Shown here: positions 33,700-43,561 of the stretch, one piece after another | How positions within the stretch are numbered: position 1 is the first letter of the stretch | Layout: every line of letters starts with the position of its first letter | From: Rhizorhabdus phycosphaerae | GTDB taxonomy: Bacteria; Pseudomonadota; Alphaproteobacteria; Sphingomonadales; Sphingomonadaceae | Direction: 5' to 3' | NCBI RefSeq assembly: GCF_011044255.1 | Contig: NZ_CP049107.1 | Location: 1 to 64,000, forward strand | DNA length: 64,000 nucleotides | Translations under genes and position numbers: made by a program | Notes under the pieces: generated by a model | What the model was told of the DNA's origin: nothing | The model's input: the letters and a program-made list of their open reading frames with translations, nothing else | Databases searched by the model: none

Positions 33700-34545
33700 T
33701 CAGCGGTTGCCGCCGATGATGTCGCCCAGTCCGCCCAGCACCGATCCTTCGCCGCGGTTCTGGCCACTGCCCATTGCAGCCGCCATCATGCGGCCCGCAA
33801 GGCGCGAGAAGGGGAGCGACTGGATCCACACCTTGCCGGGTCCGCGCAGCCGCGCGAAGAACAGCCCTTCGCCGCCGAAGAAGATGCTCTTCACCCCGCC
33901 CGCCGTGATCAGGTCGAAATCCACGCTGGGGGTGAAGGCGGCGATGCAGCCGGTGTCGACATGGATTTCCTCGCCCGGCGCCAGCTCGCGCTCGACCACG
34001 GTGCCGCCCATCTGCACGAACACCCAGCCATCGCCTTCAAGCTTCTGCATGATGAAGCCCTCGCCGCCGAACAGCCCCGTCATCACGCGCTTCTGGAAGT
34101 GAACCCCAATCGACACGCCGCGCGCGGCGGCGAGGAAGCTGTCCTTCTGGCAGATCAGCCGGCCGCCATAATCGGCCAGCCGGATCGGCAGGATCGCCCC
34201 CGGCGTCGGCGACGCGAAGGCGACGCGCGCCTTGCCCTGGCCCTGGTGGGTGAAAACGGTGGTGAACAGGCTTTCGCCGGTGACCAGGCGCTTGCCCGCG
34301 CCGAGCAGCTTGCCCATGAAGCCCTCGTTGGCGCCGCCGCTGCCGTCGCCGAACACCGTCGTCATGCTGATGCTGCCGTCCTTCCAGACGAGCGCGCCCG
34401 CCTCGGCGACCGCGCTCTCGCCCGGATCGAGCTCGATCTCGACAAACTGCAGTTCCTGGCCCTTGATCTCGAAATCGATGTCGTCGGCAACGCTCGCGCT
34501 GCGGTGGTGCGACTGCGGTTGGCCCCAGGGGCTATCGAAAGACAT
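33700..34545 (-). CDS. AIM24 / TIGR00266-family protein
   Basis: A 281-residue Gly-rich beta-fold protein of the AIM24 family (relatives include mitochondrial Aim24 and bacterial TIGR00266 proteins). Repeats of the type [19 protein letters not shown] and [19 protein letters not shown] are characteristic. Many members associate with membranes or trp attenuator-like folds, but the role is poorly defined. GCGGAG six bases before the ATG at 34545 fixes the start. It lies behind the divergent ndk gene with 166 bases between. Confidence 0.8.
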   Translation of the reverse strand: MSFDSPWGQPQSHHRSASVADDIDFEIKGQELQFVEIELDPGESAVAEAGALVWKDGSISMTTVFGDGSGGANEGFMGKLLGAGKRLVTGESLFTTVFTHQGQGKARVAFASPTPGAILPIRLADYGGRLICQKDSFLAAARGVSIGVHFQKRVMTGLFGGEGFIMQKLEGDGWVFVQMGGTVVERELAPGEEIHVDTGCIAAFTPSVDFDLITAGGVKSIFFGGEGLFFARLRGPGKVWIQSLPFSRLAGRMMAAAMGSGQNRGEGSVLGGLGDIIGGNR

Positions 34546-34711
34546 TGAAAACTCCGCGCTAAATTTATGGCCTGCTTCTACCATGCGGTGGCGCCCGGCC
34601 AATGGCGCGAATCAGGACGGGGCTAGAGGGCCAGCCTTGCCTTGCCATCGGCCCGCGCAACCACTAAAGGCGCGCCATCTTCCACCCAGACAGACATGGA
34701 GCCGCTCGCCG

Positions 34712-35134
34712 ATGGCGACCGAACGTACCTTTTCGATCATCAAGCCCGATGCGACGCGTCGCAACCTGACGGGCGCGATCACCGCCAAGCTTGAGGAGGC
34801 CGGCCTGCGCGTCGTCGCTTCCAAGCGCATCCACATGACCAAGGAGCAGGCCGAGGGCTTCTACGGCGTGCACCGCGAGCGTCCCTTCTTCGGCGACCTC
34901 GTCAGCTTCATGATCTCGGGCCCGGTCGTGGTCCAGGTGCTCGAGGGCGAGAACGCCGTCGCGCGCAACCGTGAAGTCATGGGCGCCACCAACCCGGCGA
35001 ACGCCGACGAGGGCACGATCCGCAAGACCTTCGCGGAATCGATCGAAGCCAACTCGGTCCACGGCTCGGACAGCCTCGAGAACGCGAAGATCGAGATCGA
35101 CTATTTCTTCAAGCCGGAAGAAATCGTCGGCTGA
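34712..35134 (+). CDS. ndk: Nucleoside diphosphate kinase
   Basis: Transfers the gamma phosphate among nucleotides through a phospho-histidine. The 140-residue protein contains [11 protein letters not shown] at the N-terminus, the R-N-x-x-G motif [11 protein letters not shown] and the active-site His in NSVHGSDS (about 117). GGAG ten bases upstream of the ATG supports the start, and an in-frame upstream extension is rejected. It lies two bases before a GNAT gene. Confidence 0.98.
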   Translation: MATERTFSIIKPDATRRNLTGAITAKLEEAGLRVVASKRIHMTKEQAEGFYGVHRERPFFGDLVSFMISGPVVVQVLEGENAVARNREVMGATNPANADEGTIRKTFAESIEANSVHGSDSLENAKIEIDYFFKPEEIVG

Positions 35135-35136
35135 TC

Positions 35137-35658
35137 ATGACGGACCCCGTCATCAGGCGGGCCGTTTGCGAGGATGCCGCCGCGCTGGCCCTGGTCGGCG
35201 CGGCGACCTTCCTCGAAACCTATGCGCACATGATCGGCCTGCCCGACATGCTGCTGCACTTCGAAGGCAAGAACAGCGCCGACGCCTGGCGCGCCTTCAC
35301 GAGCGATCCCGCCGGTGCGGCCTGGATCGCCGAAATCCCCCAGACCCGCGCGCCGATCGGCTTCGCGCTCCTGACCCCGCCCGACCTGCCGATCGAGACC
35401 GGCCCCGCCGACATCGAGCTGCGCCGCATCTACGTCATGGGCAAATGGCACGGCCACAAGCTGGGTCGGCGCCTCGTCGACGAAGCGGTCGCCTATGCGC
35501 GCGAACGCGGGATGCGGCGCCTGCTGATCGGCGTCTATTCGGGCAATGACGCGGCAATCGGCTTCTATCGCCGCCTCGGTTGCGAACTGGTGGGATCGCG
35601 CCGCTTCCAAGTGGGCGACGCGGTGTTCGACGATCTTATTTTTGCGTTGGATCTGTAG
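35137..35658 (+). CDS. GNAT-family N-acetyltransferase
   Basis: A 173-residue acetyltransferase. The central acetyl-CoA motif reads LGRRLVDEAVAYARERG after the strand IELRRIYVMGKW, and the C-terminal IGFYRRLGCELVG is typical of the RimI-like group. It is two bases downstream of ndk, so probably co-transcribed. The 3' end is duplicated, in diverged form, about 147 bases downstream (see repeat entry). Substrate unknown. Confidence 0.86.
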   Translation: MTDPVIRRAVCEDAAALALVGAATFLETYAHMIGLPDMLLHFEGKNSADAWRAFTSDPAGAAWIAEIPQTRAPIGFALLTPPDLPIETGPADIELRRIYVMGKWHGHKLGRRLVDEAVAYARERGMRRLLIGVYSGNDAAIGFYRRLGCELVGSRRFQVGDAVFDDLIFALDL

Positions 35659-35836
35659 GTCGTAAACGCAATGAAAGGTGATGCGGAGCAGTAGGCTGGT
35701 CGGGCAGGGGTATTAAAATGCAGCGTTACCGTAATCCCAGGGGTATTAAAGTGTAGCGTCACCGTAATCCTAAAGTGTAGCGTCACCGTAATCCTGGATT
35801 TGTAGGCCATAACGGCCGTGAAAGGATGGTGCGGAG
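35649..35836. repeat. Tandem repeat block flanked by a diverged direct repeat
   Basis: Three consecutive units share TAAAGTGTAGCGTCACCGTA-type cores: 35707-35737, 35740-35770 (both with an added GGGGTAT head) and 35771-35794. The block is flanked by an imperfect direct repeat of about 40 bases (35649-35688 and 35796-35836, both beginning GGAT-TGTAGG and ending TGCGGAG). The left copy contains the 3' end of the GNAT gene. The multiple short terminal-type repeats resemble an IS21-like element end, and the flanks suggest a relic of insertion or duplication; both readings are inference. Confidence 0.55.
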
Positions 35837-35873
35837 TGAGTTTGGCAGCGGAAACACTGCTCTCGCCACAACG

Positions 35874-35889
35874 ATAGGCAAGTGCCTAT
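35874..35889. repeat. Short inverted repeat ATAGGCA-AG-TGCCTAT
   Basis: A 7-bp perfect dyad with a 2-base centre lies between the tandem repeats and the Cys-rich lipoprotein gene. In RNA it would be a short hairpin with a 6-base loop. It may be an operator, a weak terminator for the minus-strand gene, or chance. Confidence 0.3.
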
Positions 35890-35953
35890 AAGCAATCGGA
35901 GCTAGCACCAGTAGATCGCAACGGCTGAAATGAGGTCGAAGTCGGTAGTTGCT

Positions 35954-36328
35954 TCAGTCCTCGCACCACGCGCCATCTGACTCAATCCTACCATCTTCGA
36001 TTTTAGCAAAACAGCCGGGACTGTAGTGTTCCGATTGGCACGTTCCATTTGCTAAATCGCCGGGCTTTGGAAGTGGTTTCTCTGTGGGGCCATCCACGCT
36101 CATGAGGCACTGCCCCTCACAATCGGCTTTCCCAGAACAGGTCTTTCCCCCATCGGCATAGCGGAACTGGCAGATCGGGAAGCCGAAGGCGCTGAGACTT
36201 TCATAGCCTCCCTGAACGAGGCAAGATCGTCTTGCAGTAGCTTCCAAGCGCATAGGCGAACTGCTGCAACTTCCAACTATGAACACCGTGAGTAACGCCG
36301 TTATCGCCCGAGGTAGGTATCCCTGCAT
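35954..36328 (-). CDS. Small Cys-rich lipoprotein (124 aa)
   Basis: A signal peptide with lipobox VGSC (lipidated Cys about 21) is followed by a mature region with eight further Cys arranged as KTCSGKADCEGQC and similar clusters, suggesting four disulfides. Base composition is visibly lower in GC than the neighbouring core genes, and it lies next to the tandem-repeat block, so it may have been acquired. I recognise no family. A ribosome site is weak (GAGA ten bases upstream). Periplasmic, outer-membrane-anchored location is likely. Confidence 0.65.
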   Translation of the reverse strand: MQGYLPRAITALLTVFIVGSCSSSPMRLEATARRSCLVQGGYESLSAFGFPICQFRYADGGKTCSGKADCEGQCLMSVDGPTEKPLPKPGDLANGTCQSEHYSPGCFAKIEDGRIESDGAWCED

Positions 36329-36426
36329 CGATCAATCGTCTCATGTACAATGAATGACCGCAATCGGGTCGCTTCCAGATCTGCAGCTTTTGGAGAAAGA
36401 AGGGCCAAATACGGCTAATGCCGACC

Positions 36427-37050
36427 TCATCCCTTCTTGCGGTGCCGGCTCGCCCAGATCTCATCCAGCCGCCTCTGCGCCGCCGCAGCAGTCGTGCGGC
36501 CGATCATCGACAGGCCGCGCAGGCGGACTTCGCTGCCGCCGAGGAAGCCGCCTTCGATCGCATAGCCCACGTCGTACAGTGTCACATCCTCGGCGACATC
36601 TCCGCCGACCGTGAAGCGCGTTGTGATCGCGACGGGAAGGCGGGCGTCGCCGCGGGGGCGTTCGTCTTCGCCTGCGTCGCGGCGGGCCTTGCGCAGGCCG
36701 TCGGACAGCCAGTCGGCCTCGATGCGCGGGTCGGTGCTGTCGACGGAATCGATCCCCAGCGCCTTGGGGAAGGCGATGGTCTGGCCCTGGATCACCTGCT
36801 CGCCGGTCGGCTGCAGCGCGAGGCGGTCGCCCTTCTTCTCCACCTCGGCGCGCAGCACGAGGATGCGGGCCCTGGTGCTCGACGCGCGGTCCTGTGCGGC
36901 CTTCTCGTCCTCATTGTGACGGCGCTCGGAATAGTTGTTCCAGAGAGTCAGGACCGACACGACGAGCGCGGCCACGCCGAGCGCCTCGCCGAGGGTGATC
37001 CAGCGCAGCCGGCGCCGACGGGCTTCCGCCGCGGAGGTCTCTTCAGCCAT
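36427..37050 (-). CDS. Single-span membrane-anchored hypothetical protein
   Basis: A 207-residue protein with an Arg-rich cytosolic start, a membrane helix at about residues 18-38, a charged helical stretch (ERRHNEDEKAAQDRA) and a soluble beta-rich C-terminal part that would face the periplasm. The start overlaps the purN stop by 8 bases, which implies coupling to the purine genes. No catalytic motif or known domain is visible. Confidence 0.6.
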   Translation of the reverse strand: MAEETSAAEARRRRLRWITLGEALGVAALVVSVLTLWNNYSERRHNEDEKAAQDRASSTRARILVLRAEVEKKGDRLALQPTGEQVIQGQTIAFPKALGIDSVDSTDPRIEADWLSDGLRKARRDAGEDERPRGDARLPVAITTRFTVGGDVAEDVTLYDVGYAIEGGFLGGSEVRLRGLSMIGRTTAAAAQRRLDEIWASRHRKKG

Positions 37051-37621
37051 GGCTCCGGATATAGGCAGCCAGCGCGTCGGGATAAAGGCGGTGTTCCTCG
37101 ATCAGCACGCGATCGGCCAATGTCTCGGGCGTGTCGCCGGACAGGATCGGCACGCGGGCCTGGGCGATCACCTCGCCATCGTCGAGCTCGGGCGTCACGA
37201 CATGGACCGAGCAGCCGGCCTCCGCATCGCCCGCCTCGATCGCGCGCTGGTGCGTGTCGAGGCCCTTGTACTTCGGAAGCAGCGACGGGTGGATGTTGAC
37301 GATGCGACCTTCCCACCCGGCGATGAAGCCCTCGCTCAGGATGCGCATATAGCCGGCGAGCGCGACGAGGCGCACGCCCGCCTCGCGCAGCGCCGCATCG
37401 ATCATGGCGTCGAACTCGGCGCGTTTCAGGCCCTTGTGGCTGTGCGCGAAGGTCGCGATGCCGGCGGCGCGGGCATGGTCGAGGCCGGCCGCCTCGGGAT
37501 CGTTCGACGCGACGAGGACGACCGCATAGGGGCAGTCGGCTGCGCGCGACGCCTCGATCAGCGCGGCCATGTTGCTGCCGCGGCCCGAGATCAGGATGGC
37601 GATCGGGGTCTTGTCGGTCAC
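37043..37621 (-). CDS. purN: Phosphoribosylglycinamide formyltransferase
   Basis: Formylates GAR with 10-formyl-tetrahydrofolate in purine synthesis. The 192-residue product has SGRGSNM (12-18), LAGYMRILS, the catalytic NIHPSLLP (Asn-His) and DDGEVIAQ (Asp). It is downstream of purM on the same strand (43-base gap), the usual purM-purN order. The overlap with the downstream membrane-protein gene is noted there. Confidence 0.97.
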   Translation of the reverse strand: MTDKTPIAILISGRGSNMAALIEASRAADCPYAVVLVASNDPEAAGLDHARAAGIATFAHSHKGLKRAEFDAMIDAALREAGVRLVALAGYMRILSEGFIAGWEGRIVNIHPSLLPKYKGLDTHQRAIEAGDAEAGCSVHVVTPELDDGEVIAQARVPILSGDTPETLADRVLIEEHRLYPDALAAYIRSHG

Positions 37622-37664
37622 GCGTTCAGAACCTCGTCGATGCCCGGAGGCGGGCGATCCCGGC

Positions 37665-38765
37665 TCAGCCGAGATGCGTAGCCGACCAGTCGGCGCGCGC
37701 GCTCCAGGTCTCGGCGCTGCCCTTGACGGTGCAGCCCTTGTAGCCCTCGGCGATATGGCCGATGCGGAAGACGGTCTCGCCCGCTGCGGTCAGTTCCGAC
37801 GTCACCGCGTCGACGTCGGCGGCCGAGACGATAACCGCCATGCCCACGCCGCAGTTGAAGGTGCGCGCCATTTCTTCGGGCTCGATATTGCCCTGCGCCT
37901 GGAGGAAGGCCATCAGCCGCGGCTGTTCCCAGGCGTCGGCGTCGACATGGGCGTGGAGCCCGTCCGGCAGGACGCGCGGAATATTCTCGAGCAGGCCGCC
38001 GCCGGTGATGTGCGCCATCGCCCGGACCTGACCGGCGCGGACGATGGGCAGCAGCGAGCGGACATAGATGCGCGTCGGCGCCATCAGCGCCTCGATCAGC
38101 AGCACGTCCTGGTCGAACAGGGCAGGGCGGTCGAGCTTCCAGCCCTTGTCGGCCGCCAGGCGACGCACGAGCGAGAAACCGTTTGAGTGAACGCCCGAGG
38201 AGGCGAGGCCGAGGATGACGTCGCCGGCGGACACGCGGTTGCCGGTGAGGGCCTGGTCGCGCTCGACCGCGCCGACGCAGAAACCGGCAAGATCATAATC
38301 GCCGTCGGCATACATGCCGGGCATCTCGGCGGTTTCGCCGCCGATCAGCGCGCAGCCGGCGATCTTGCAGCCTTCGGCGATGCCCGCGATGACACGCTCG
38401 GCGACACCATTGTCGAGCCGGCCCGTGGCGAAATAGTCGAGGAAGAAGAGCGGCTCGGCGCCCTGCACGATCAGATCGTTCGCGCACATCGCGACGAGGT
38501 CGATGCCGACGCCGTCATGGCGCCCGCTGTCGATGGCGAGCTTCAGCTTCGTGCCGACGCCGTCATTCGCCGCAACGAGCAGCGGATCATTGTAGCCGGC
38601 CGCCTTCAGGTCGAAGAAGCCGCCGAACCCGCCGAGGTCGGCATCGGCGCCTGGACGGCGCGTGGCCCGCGCGAGGGGCGCGATCGCCTTGACCAGGGCA
38701 TTGCCCGCCGCGATCGACACGCCGGCCTTGGCATAGGTGTAGGATTCTTGATCGTTGCTGCTCAT
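37665..38765 (-). CDS. purM: Phosphoribosylformylglycinamidine cyclo-ligase
   Basis: AIR synthetase, closing the imidazole ring with ATP. The 366-residue protein has the family motifs [39 protein letters not shown] (beginning near residue 81), [11 protein letters not shown] and [16 protein letters not shown]. The extended N-terminus ([11 protein letters not shown]) is standard. It is divergent from the following exported-protein gene over 62 bases, which must hold both promoters. Confidence 0.97.
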   Translation of the reverse strand: MSSNDQESYTYAKAGVSIAAGNALVKAIAPLARATRRPGADADLGGFGGFFDLKAAGYNDPLLVAANDGVGTKLKLAIDSGRHDGVGIDLVAMCANDLIVQGAEPLFFLDYFATGRLDNGVAERVIAGIAEGCKIAGCALIGGETAEMPGMYADGDYDLAGFCVGAVERDQALTGNRVSAGDVILGLASSGVHSNGFSLVRRLAADKGWKLDRPALFDQDVLLIEALMAPTRIYVRSLLPIVRAGQVRAMAHITGGGLLENIPRVLPDGLHAHVDADAWEQPRLMAFLQAQGNIEPEEMARTFNCGVGMAVIVSAADVDAVTSELTAAGETVFRIGHIAEGYKGCTVKGSAETWSARADWSATHLG

Positions 38766-38827
38766 GTTGCAGGCCCCTAGACATATCGTGCTTGGATTTC
38801 CACGGCCAAGTCGCCAAAAGGCACTGC

Positions 38828-40039
38828 GTGACCTTCGCCAAACGCTTTTTCCGTCCCATCCCCCTGTCCATCCTCGGCGCCGGAGCGCTGCTGGGGGCGC
38901 TCGCCTTTGCGCAGCTGGAGCGGGCGGACGAGCGCGGGGTTCCGCCGATCGACGGATCGGGCAGCTATGAGGTGAGCGGCATCAAGGTCGATGTCGCGGC
39001 CCGTACGGCGGATCAGGCGCGCTATGGCGGCTGGCGCGAGGCGCAGCGCAAGGGCTGGAAGATGCTGTGGGCGCGCGTGAACGGCAAGCCGGTCGAGAAT
39101 GCACCGGGCCTGCCCGATTCGACGCTCGATTCGATCAGCGGCGGCATCGTCGTCGAGCGCGAGCAGGTCGGTCCGAACCGCTATGTCGCGACGCTGGGCG
39201 TGCTGTTCGACCGCGCCCGGGCTGGCGAGCTGCTGGGCGTGAAGGGTGCTGTCCGCCGGTCCGCGCCGATGCTGGTCATTCCCGTCGAATGGAGTGGAGC
39301 GACCCCGGTCAGCTTCGAACGGCGCAGCGAATGGCAGAAGGCCTGGGCCCGCTTCCGCGCCGGCAACAGCCCGATCGACTATGTCCGGGTATCCGGAACA
39401 GGCGCCGATCCGGTCCTGCTCAACGCCGCGCAGGCGCGCCGCCCCGGGCGCAGCTGGTGGCGGATGCTGCTCGACCAATATGGCGCGGCCAATATCGTCG
39501 TGCCCGAGGCGACCCTGTTCCGCCAATGGCCGGGCGGCCCGGTGATCGGCCGGTTCGTCGCCCGCTATGGTCCCGATGCGACGGTGCTCGACCAGTTCAC
39601 CCTGACCGCCGAGACCGGCGATGGCCTGCCCGCCATGCTTGATCGCGCGGTGCAGCGGATCGATGCGTCCTACACCCGGGCGTTGCAGCAAGGGGCGATG
39701 CGCGGCGACAAGTCGCTGGTGACCGAGACCCCGGCCGAGGAAGTGCCGATCGACGACGTGCTCGAGCAGATGGCGGCAGCGGCCACCACAACCGTCACGG
39801 TGCAGATCGACACGCCCGATGCCGCGGCGCTGCGCGCGCAGGAGGGGCAGCTTCGAGCCGTGACCGGCGTTACGTCGGTCCAGACCGGCAGCCTGGCGCT
39901 CGGTGGCACCAGCAGCATGCGCGTGGGCTTCTCCGGCCCCGCCAGCGCGCTGCGCGAGGCGCTCGTCGCGCGCGGCTGGCAGGTCGAGGATGTCGGCACG
40001 GGCTTCCGCATCAGGCGCGCCGCCACTCCGGCTCCATGA
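38828..40039 (+). CDS. Exported protein in the purM-hda position (DUF2066-like context)
   Basis: A 403-residue protein with an N-terminal hydrophobic signal (about 8-28) and a region [22 protein letters not shown] followed by [23 protein letters not shown] that resembles DUF2066 proteins. In gammaproteobacteria a DUF2066 gene lies in the same place between purM and hda. The start is GTG at 38828 (AAAAGG six bases upstream) rather than the ATG-less 12-codon extension. The stop overlaps hdaA as ATGA. No catalytic motif; function unknown. Confidence 0.62.
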   Translation: MTFAKRFFRPIPLSILGAGALLGALAFAQLERADERGVPPIDGSGSYEVSGIKVDVAARTADQARYGGWREAQRKGWKMLWARVNGKPVENAPGLPDSTLDSISGGIVVEREQVGPNRYVATLGVLFDRARAGELLGVKGAVRRSAPMLVIPVEWSGATPVSFERRSEWQKAWARFRAGNSPIDYVRVSGTGADPVLLNAAQARRPGRSWWRMLLDQYGAANIVVPEATLFRQWPGGPVIGRFVARYGPDATVLDQFTLTAETGDGLPAMLDRAVQRIDASYTRALQQGAMRGDKSLVTETPAEEVPIDDVLEQMAAAATTTVTVQIDTPDAAALRAQEGQLRAVTGVTSVQTGSLALGGTSSMRVGFSGPASALREALVARGWQVEDVGTGFRIRRAATPAP

Positions 40040-40659
40040 CCGACCAGATCGCGCTGCCCTTCCAGTGGCCGGCGGAAGAGAATGAGCGCGACTTCATCGT
40101 CGGCGACGCCAACCGCACGGCGGTTCGCCACCTCGAACATTGGTCGCTGTGGCCCGTGATGGCCAGCGTGCTGACCGGCCCGCGCAAGTCGGGGCGGAGC
40201 CTGCTGGGTCGCATCTTCGCCGCCAAGACGGGCGGGCGCTTCATCGACAATGCCGAAGGGCAGGATGAGGAGCGGCTGTTCCACGCGTGGAACGCAGCCC
40301 AGGCCGATCGCAAGCCGCTGTTGCTCGCCGCCGATCAACCGCCGGCCCGCTGGAAGATCAAGCTTCCCGATCTGCGCTCGCGTCTGCTTGCCAGCCAGCA
40401 TGTGGCGATAGAGGAGCCGGATCTGGCGCTGATGACCGCGCTGGTCGAAAAGCTGATCAACAACCGGGGGCTGGACGCCCGCCCGGACGTCGTCCGCTAT
40501 GTCGTGCCGCGTATCGAGCGGAGCTATGTCGCGCTTGCCCGGCTCGTGGATGCGCTGGACGAGGCCGCGCTCGCGCGCCGACGGCCGATCACCCTGGCGG
40601 TCGCCAAGGAAGCGCTTGCGGCAATCGGAGTCACGGAAGATACATATAGGCTGCTATAG
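40036..40659 (+). CDS. hdaA: HdaA/Hda-like regulatory inactivator of DnaA
   Basis: A 207-residue DnaA-related AAA+ protein that, with the sliding clamp, promotes DnaA-ATP hydrolysis. The N-terminal QIALPF (4-9) is a clamp-binding motif of the QLxLPF type. The Walker A-like segment is GPRKSGRS, with Arg where the conserved Lys is expected. Walker B is degenerate, and the sensor-rich C-terminal helix bundle ends at TYRLL. It is coupled to the upstream exported-protein gene and nine bases from ppk. Confidence 0.83.
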   Translation: MTDQIALPFQWPAEENERDFIVGDANRTAVRHLEHWSLWPVMASVLTGPRKSGRSLLGRIFAAKTGGRFIDNAEGQDEERLFHAWNAAQADRKPLLLAADQPPARWKIKLPDLRSRLLASQHVAIEEPDLALMTALVEKLINNRGLDARPDVVRYVVPRIERSYVALARLVDALDEAALARRRPITLAVAKEALAAIGVTEDTYRLL

Positions 40660-40668
40660 TGGACGGCC

Positions 40669-42840
40669 ATGGACTCGATCGAACCCCAATCGCATGACTC
40701 AGACCTGATCGGGACGTCGGTCCCCCCCGAACCGGTGCCGTTGCGCGAACGCTATTTCAACCGCGAGGCGAGCTGGCTCGCCTTCAACCAGCGCGTGATG
40801 GACGAGGCGTCCAACCCCGCGCATCCGCTGCTCGAACGGCTTCGCTTCCTGTCGATCTCGGGGAATAATCTCGACGAGTTCTTCATGGTCCGCTTCGCCG
40901 GCCTGAAGGCGCAGCTGCTCGAAGGCGTCGACAGCCTGTCGCCCGACGGGCTGACGGTCGCGCAGCAGCTGGACGGGGCCAGCGACCGCGCCGACCAGCT
41001 GATGACCGACCAGCAGCGCGTATGGGACCGCCTGCGCGACGATCTGGCCAATGCGGGCATCGTGGTGCTCGAGGAAGGCGAGATCGAGGGCCCCGATGCC
41101 GAATGGCTGGAGCGCTATTTCAGCGAGCAGGTATTCCCGGTCCTGACGCCGCAGGCGCTCGATCCTGCGCATCCCTTTCCGTTCATTCCCAACAAGGGTT
41201 TCAGCCTCCTGTTCGACCTGACCCGCCTGTCCGATGGCGAGCAGATTTTCGAACTGCTGATGGTGCCCGCCACGCTACCCCGTTTCATCCGCCTGCCGCG
41301 TGGCGCTGCGCGCTATGTCGCGATCGAGACGCTGGTCCGGCGCTTCACCCATCTGCTCTTCCCCGGCTATGAGGTGCGCGGCCATGGCGCGCTGCGGATC
41401 ATCCGCGACAGCGACATCGAGGTCGAGGAAGAGGCCGAGGATCTGGTCCTCTACTTCCGGACCGCGATCAAAAGGCGCCGGCGTGGCCGCGTGATCCGGA
41501 TCGAGTTGGAGGGCGGCATGTCCGCGTCGCTCGAGCCGCTGTGGAAGGACCAGATCGGCGGCGCCGACAGCTTCGTCACCGAATCGGGCAGTTTTCTGGG
41601 GATCGCCGATCTCGCGCAGCTGGTGGAGGAGGATCGGCCCGATCTGAAATTCACGCCCTTCAGCCCGCGCTTTCCCGAGCGAATTCGTGAGCATGGCGGG
41701 GATTGCTTCGCGGCGATCCGGGCCAAGGACATCGTCGTCCATCACCCCTATGAGACGTTCGACGTGGTGCTCGCCTTCCTACGCCAGGCGGCACAGGACC
41801 CCGACGTGGTCGCGATCAAGCAGACCCTCTATCGCGCGGGCAAGCAGTCGGCGGTGATCCGCGCGCTCGTCGACGCGGCCGAGGCCGGCAAGTCCGTCAC
41901 GGCCGTGGTCGAGTTGAAAGCGCGGTTCGACGAGGAGCAGAATCTGCTCTGGGCGTCGCAGCTCGAGCGGGCCGGGGTCCAGGTCGTCTATGGCTTCATC
42001 GACTGGAAAACCCACGCCAAGGTGTCGATGGTGGTGCGGCGCGAGGCCGACGGGCACAAGACCTACTGCCATTTCGGGACGGGCAATTATCACCCGATCA
42101 CCGCGCGCATCTACACCGATCTCAGCTTCTTCACCGCCGATCCCCGGCTTGGTCGCGATGCGGCGCAGCTGTTCAACTACATCACCGGCTATGTCGAGCC
42201 GGTCGACCTCAACCTGCTCACCATCTCGCCGCACGGCATGCGCGACGAACTCGCACGACTGATCGATGCCGAGATCGATCATGCGCGTGCGGGCCGTCAG
42301 GCCGCAATCTGGGCGAAGATGAACTCGCTCGTCGACCCGGCAATCATCGAGAAGCTTTACCGGGCGAGCGCGGCAGGCGTGCAGATCGACCTGGTGATTC
42401 GCGGCATATGCTGCCTGCGTCCCGGCGTGCCGGGGCTGTCGGAGAATATCCGCGTCAAATCGGTCGTCGGGCGCTTCCTGGAGCATAGCCGGATCATCTG
42501 TTTCGGCAATGGCGGCGCCTTGCCCAACCGCAAGGCCAAGGTGCTCATCAGCTCGGCCGACTGGATGCCGCGCAATTTCGACCGTCGCGTCGAATATCTG
42601 CTGCCGATCGAGAATCCGACCGTTCATGCGCAGATACTGGACCAGGTCATGGTCGCCAATCTGATCGACGACGAGCAGAGCTGGCGGCTGTTGCCCGACG
42701 GTCAATATGAGCGGATCGAGGCTGGAAGCCGGCCATTCAACCTGCACCGCTATTTCATGACCAACCCGTCGCTTTCGGGTCGCGGTGCGGCGCTGCGTAA
42801 GAGTGGATCGGTGCCGAAGCTGTCGCTGCGGCGGGGCTGA
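40669..42840 (+). CDS. ppk: Polyphosphate kinase 1
   Basis: Reversibly polymerises the terminal phosphate of ATP into polyphosphate. The 723-residue protein has the N-terminal helical domain ([15 protein letters not shown] near 24), the head domain and two catalytic domains. The autophosphorylated His is His468 in CHFGTGNYH and a second active-site His is His606 in FLEHSRI. GGNALPNRKA-like and PxD motifs are present toward the end. It sits directly behind hdaA and two genes before ppx. Confidence 0.97.
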   Translation: MDSIEPQSHDSDLIGTSVPPEPVPLRERYFNREASWLAFNQRVMDEASNPAHPLLERLRFLSISGNNLDEFFMVRFAGLKAQLLEGVDSLSPDGLTVAQQLDGASDRADQLMTDQQRVWDRLRDDLANAGIVVLEEGEIEGPDAEWLERYFSEQVFPVLTPQALDPAHPFPFIPNKGFSLLFDLTRLSDGEQIFELLMVPATLPRFIRLPRGAARYVAIETLVRRFTHLLFPGYEVRGHGALRIIRDSDIEVEEEAEDLVLYFRTAIKRRRRGRVIRIELEGGMSASLEPLWKDQIGGADSFVTESGSFLGIADLAQLVEEDRPDLKFTPFSPRFPERIREHGGDCFAAIRAKDIVVHHPYETFDVVLAFLRQAAQDPDVVAIKQTLYRAGKQSAVIRALVDAAEAGKSVTAVVELKARFDEEQNLLWASQLERAGVQVVYGFIDWKTHAKVSMVVRREADGHKTYCHFGTGNYHPITARIYTDLSFFTADPRLGRDAAQLFNYITGYVEPVDLNLLTISPHGMRDELARLIDAEIDHARAGRQAAIWAKMNSLVDPAIIEKLYRASAAGVQIDLVIRGICCLRPGVPGLSENIRVKSVVGRFLEHSRIICFGNGGALPNRKAKVLISSADWMPRNFDRRVEYLLPIENPTVHAQILDQVMVANLIDDEQSWRLLPDGQYERIEAGSRPFNLHRYFMTNPSLSGRGAALRKSGSVPKLSLRRG

Positions 42841-42847
42841 TCGGCCG

Positions 42848-43456
42848 TCAGGCCGGCCGACGCGAGGCCTCTGGCAGCCAGAAGCCCGCAATCCCGATCC
42901 AGATCAGCGCGACGCCCCACCCGGCGAGCACGTCGCTCGGCCAATGCACGCCGAGCGCGAGCCGGCTCCAGCCCACTGCCAAGGCGAAGGCCGCAAGGGC
43001 CGGGGTCAGCCAGGGGCTGCTGCGGCCAAAAAGCAGCGCGAGGGCGAGCATCGTCAGCATCGACCCGGCTGCGTGCGAACTGGGGAAGCTGAGGCTGGTC
43101 ACCTCATCCAGTCGCCCGGCGAGGGGCGGCCGCGGGCGCGCCAGAATTTCCTTCGCGGCCTCGACGAACAGGCGGCCAGACCCGACCGCAAGGAAAAGCC
43201 ACAGCGCTTCGGCCTTCCGCCGCCTGAACGCCAGCAGCAGGACAACCGCCAGTGCGACGGGCCCGAGGGTGCTGAAGCCGCCCGCGTTGGTCAGGAGGCT
43301 CGTCGCGGGGATCAGTGCGGAGGAGGGTACGAACCGAAAGACCGCCAGCACATGGCTGTCCATGGCCGGGAAGGCGAGCCATAGCGCCGCCCCGGCCGCG
43401 AGGAGGACGAAGCCGAGAAGCGGCCAGGCAATGACGGGTCTGACGGGCGGGCTCAT
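42848..43456 (-). CDS. PAP2-family membrane phosphatase
   Basis: A 202-residue integral membrane phosphatase with six likely helices and the three motifs KEILARPRP, FPSSHAAGS and SRLALGVHWPSDVLAG. It probably dephosphorylates lipid phosphates such as undecaprenyl diphosphate or phosphatidate. The start at 43456 (MSPPVRP) is preferred over a 19-residue in-frame extension. It is on the opposite strand between ppk and ppx; its location may be incidental. Confidence 0.88.
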   Translation of the reverse strand: MSPPVRPVIAWPLLGFVLLAAGAALWLAFPAMDSHVLAVFRFVPSSALIPATSLLTNAGGFSTLGPVALAVVLLLAFRRRKAEALWLFLAVGSGRLFVEAAKEILARPRPPLAGRLDEVTSLSFPSSHAAGSMLTMLALALLFGRSSPWLTPALAAFALAVGWSRLALGVHWPSDVLAGWGVALIWIGIAGFWLPEASRRPA

Positions 43457-43561
43457 GGCCTCGCCTGCCACGCCGTGCGCAGTTCGTGCAAGATGCGCAA
43501 GGAACCAAGGCACAACTTACCGCTTCCGGTCCCGAGCGGATTTGCGTTAGAGCGGAGGCCT

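Noticed and set aside
35707-35794. CRISPR array
   Set aside because: The repeat units abut one another with no variable spacers and no cas genes are near, so this is a simple tandem repeat.
40669-43456. ppk, PAP2 and ppx as one operon
   Set aside because: PAP2 lies on the opposite strand between the other two, so it cannot be co-transcribed with them.
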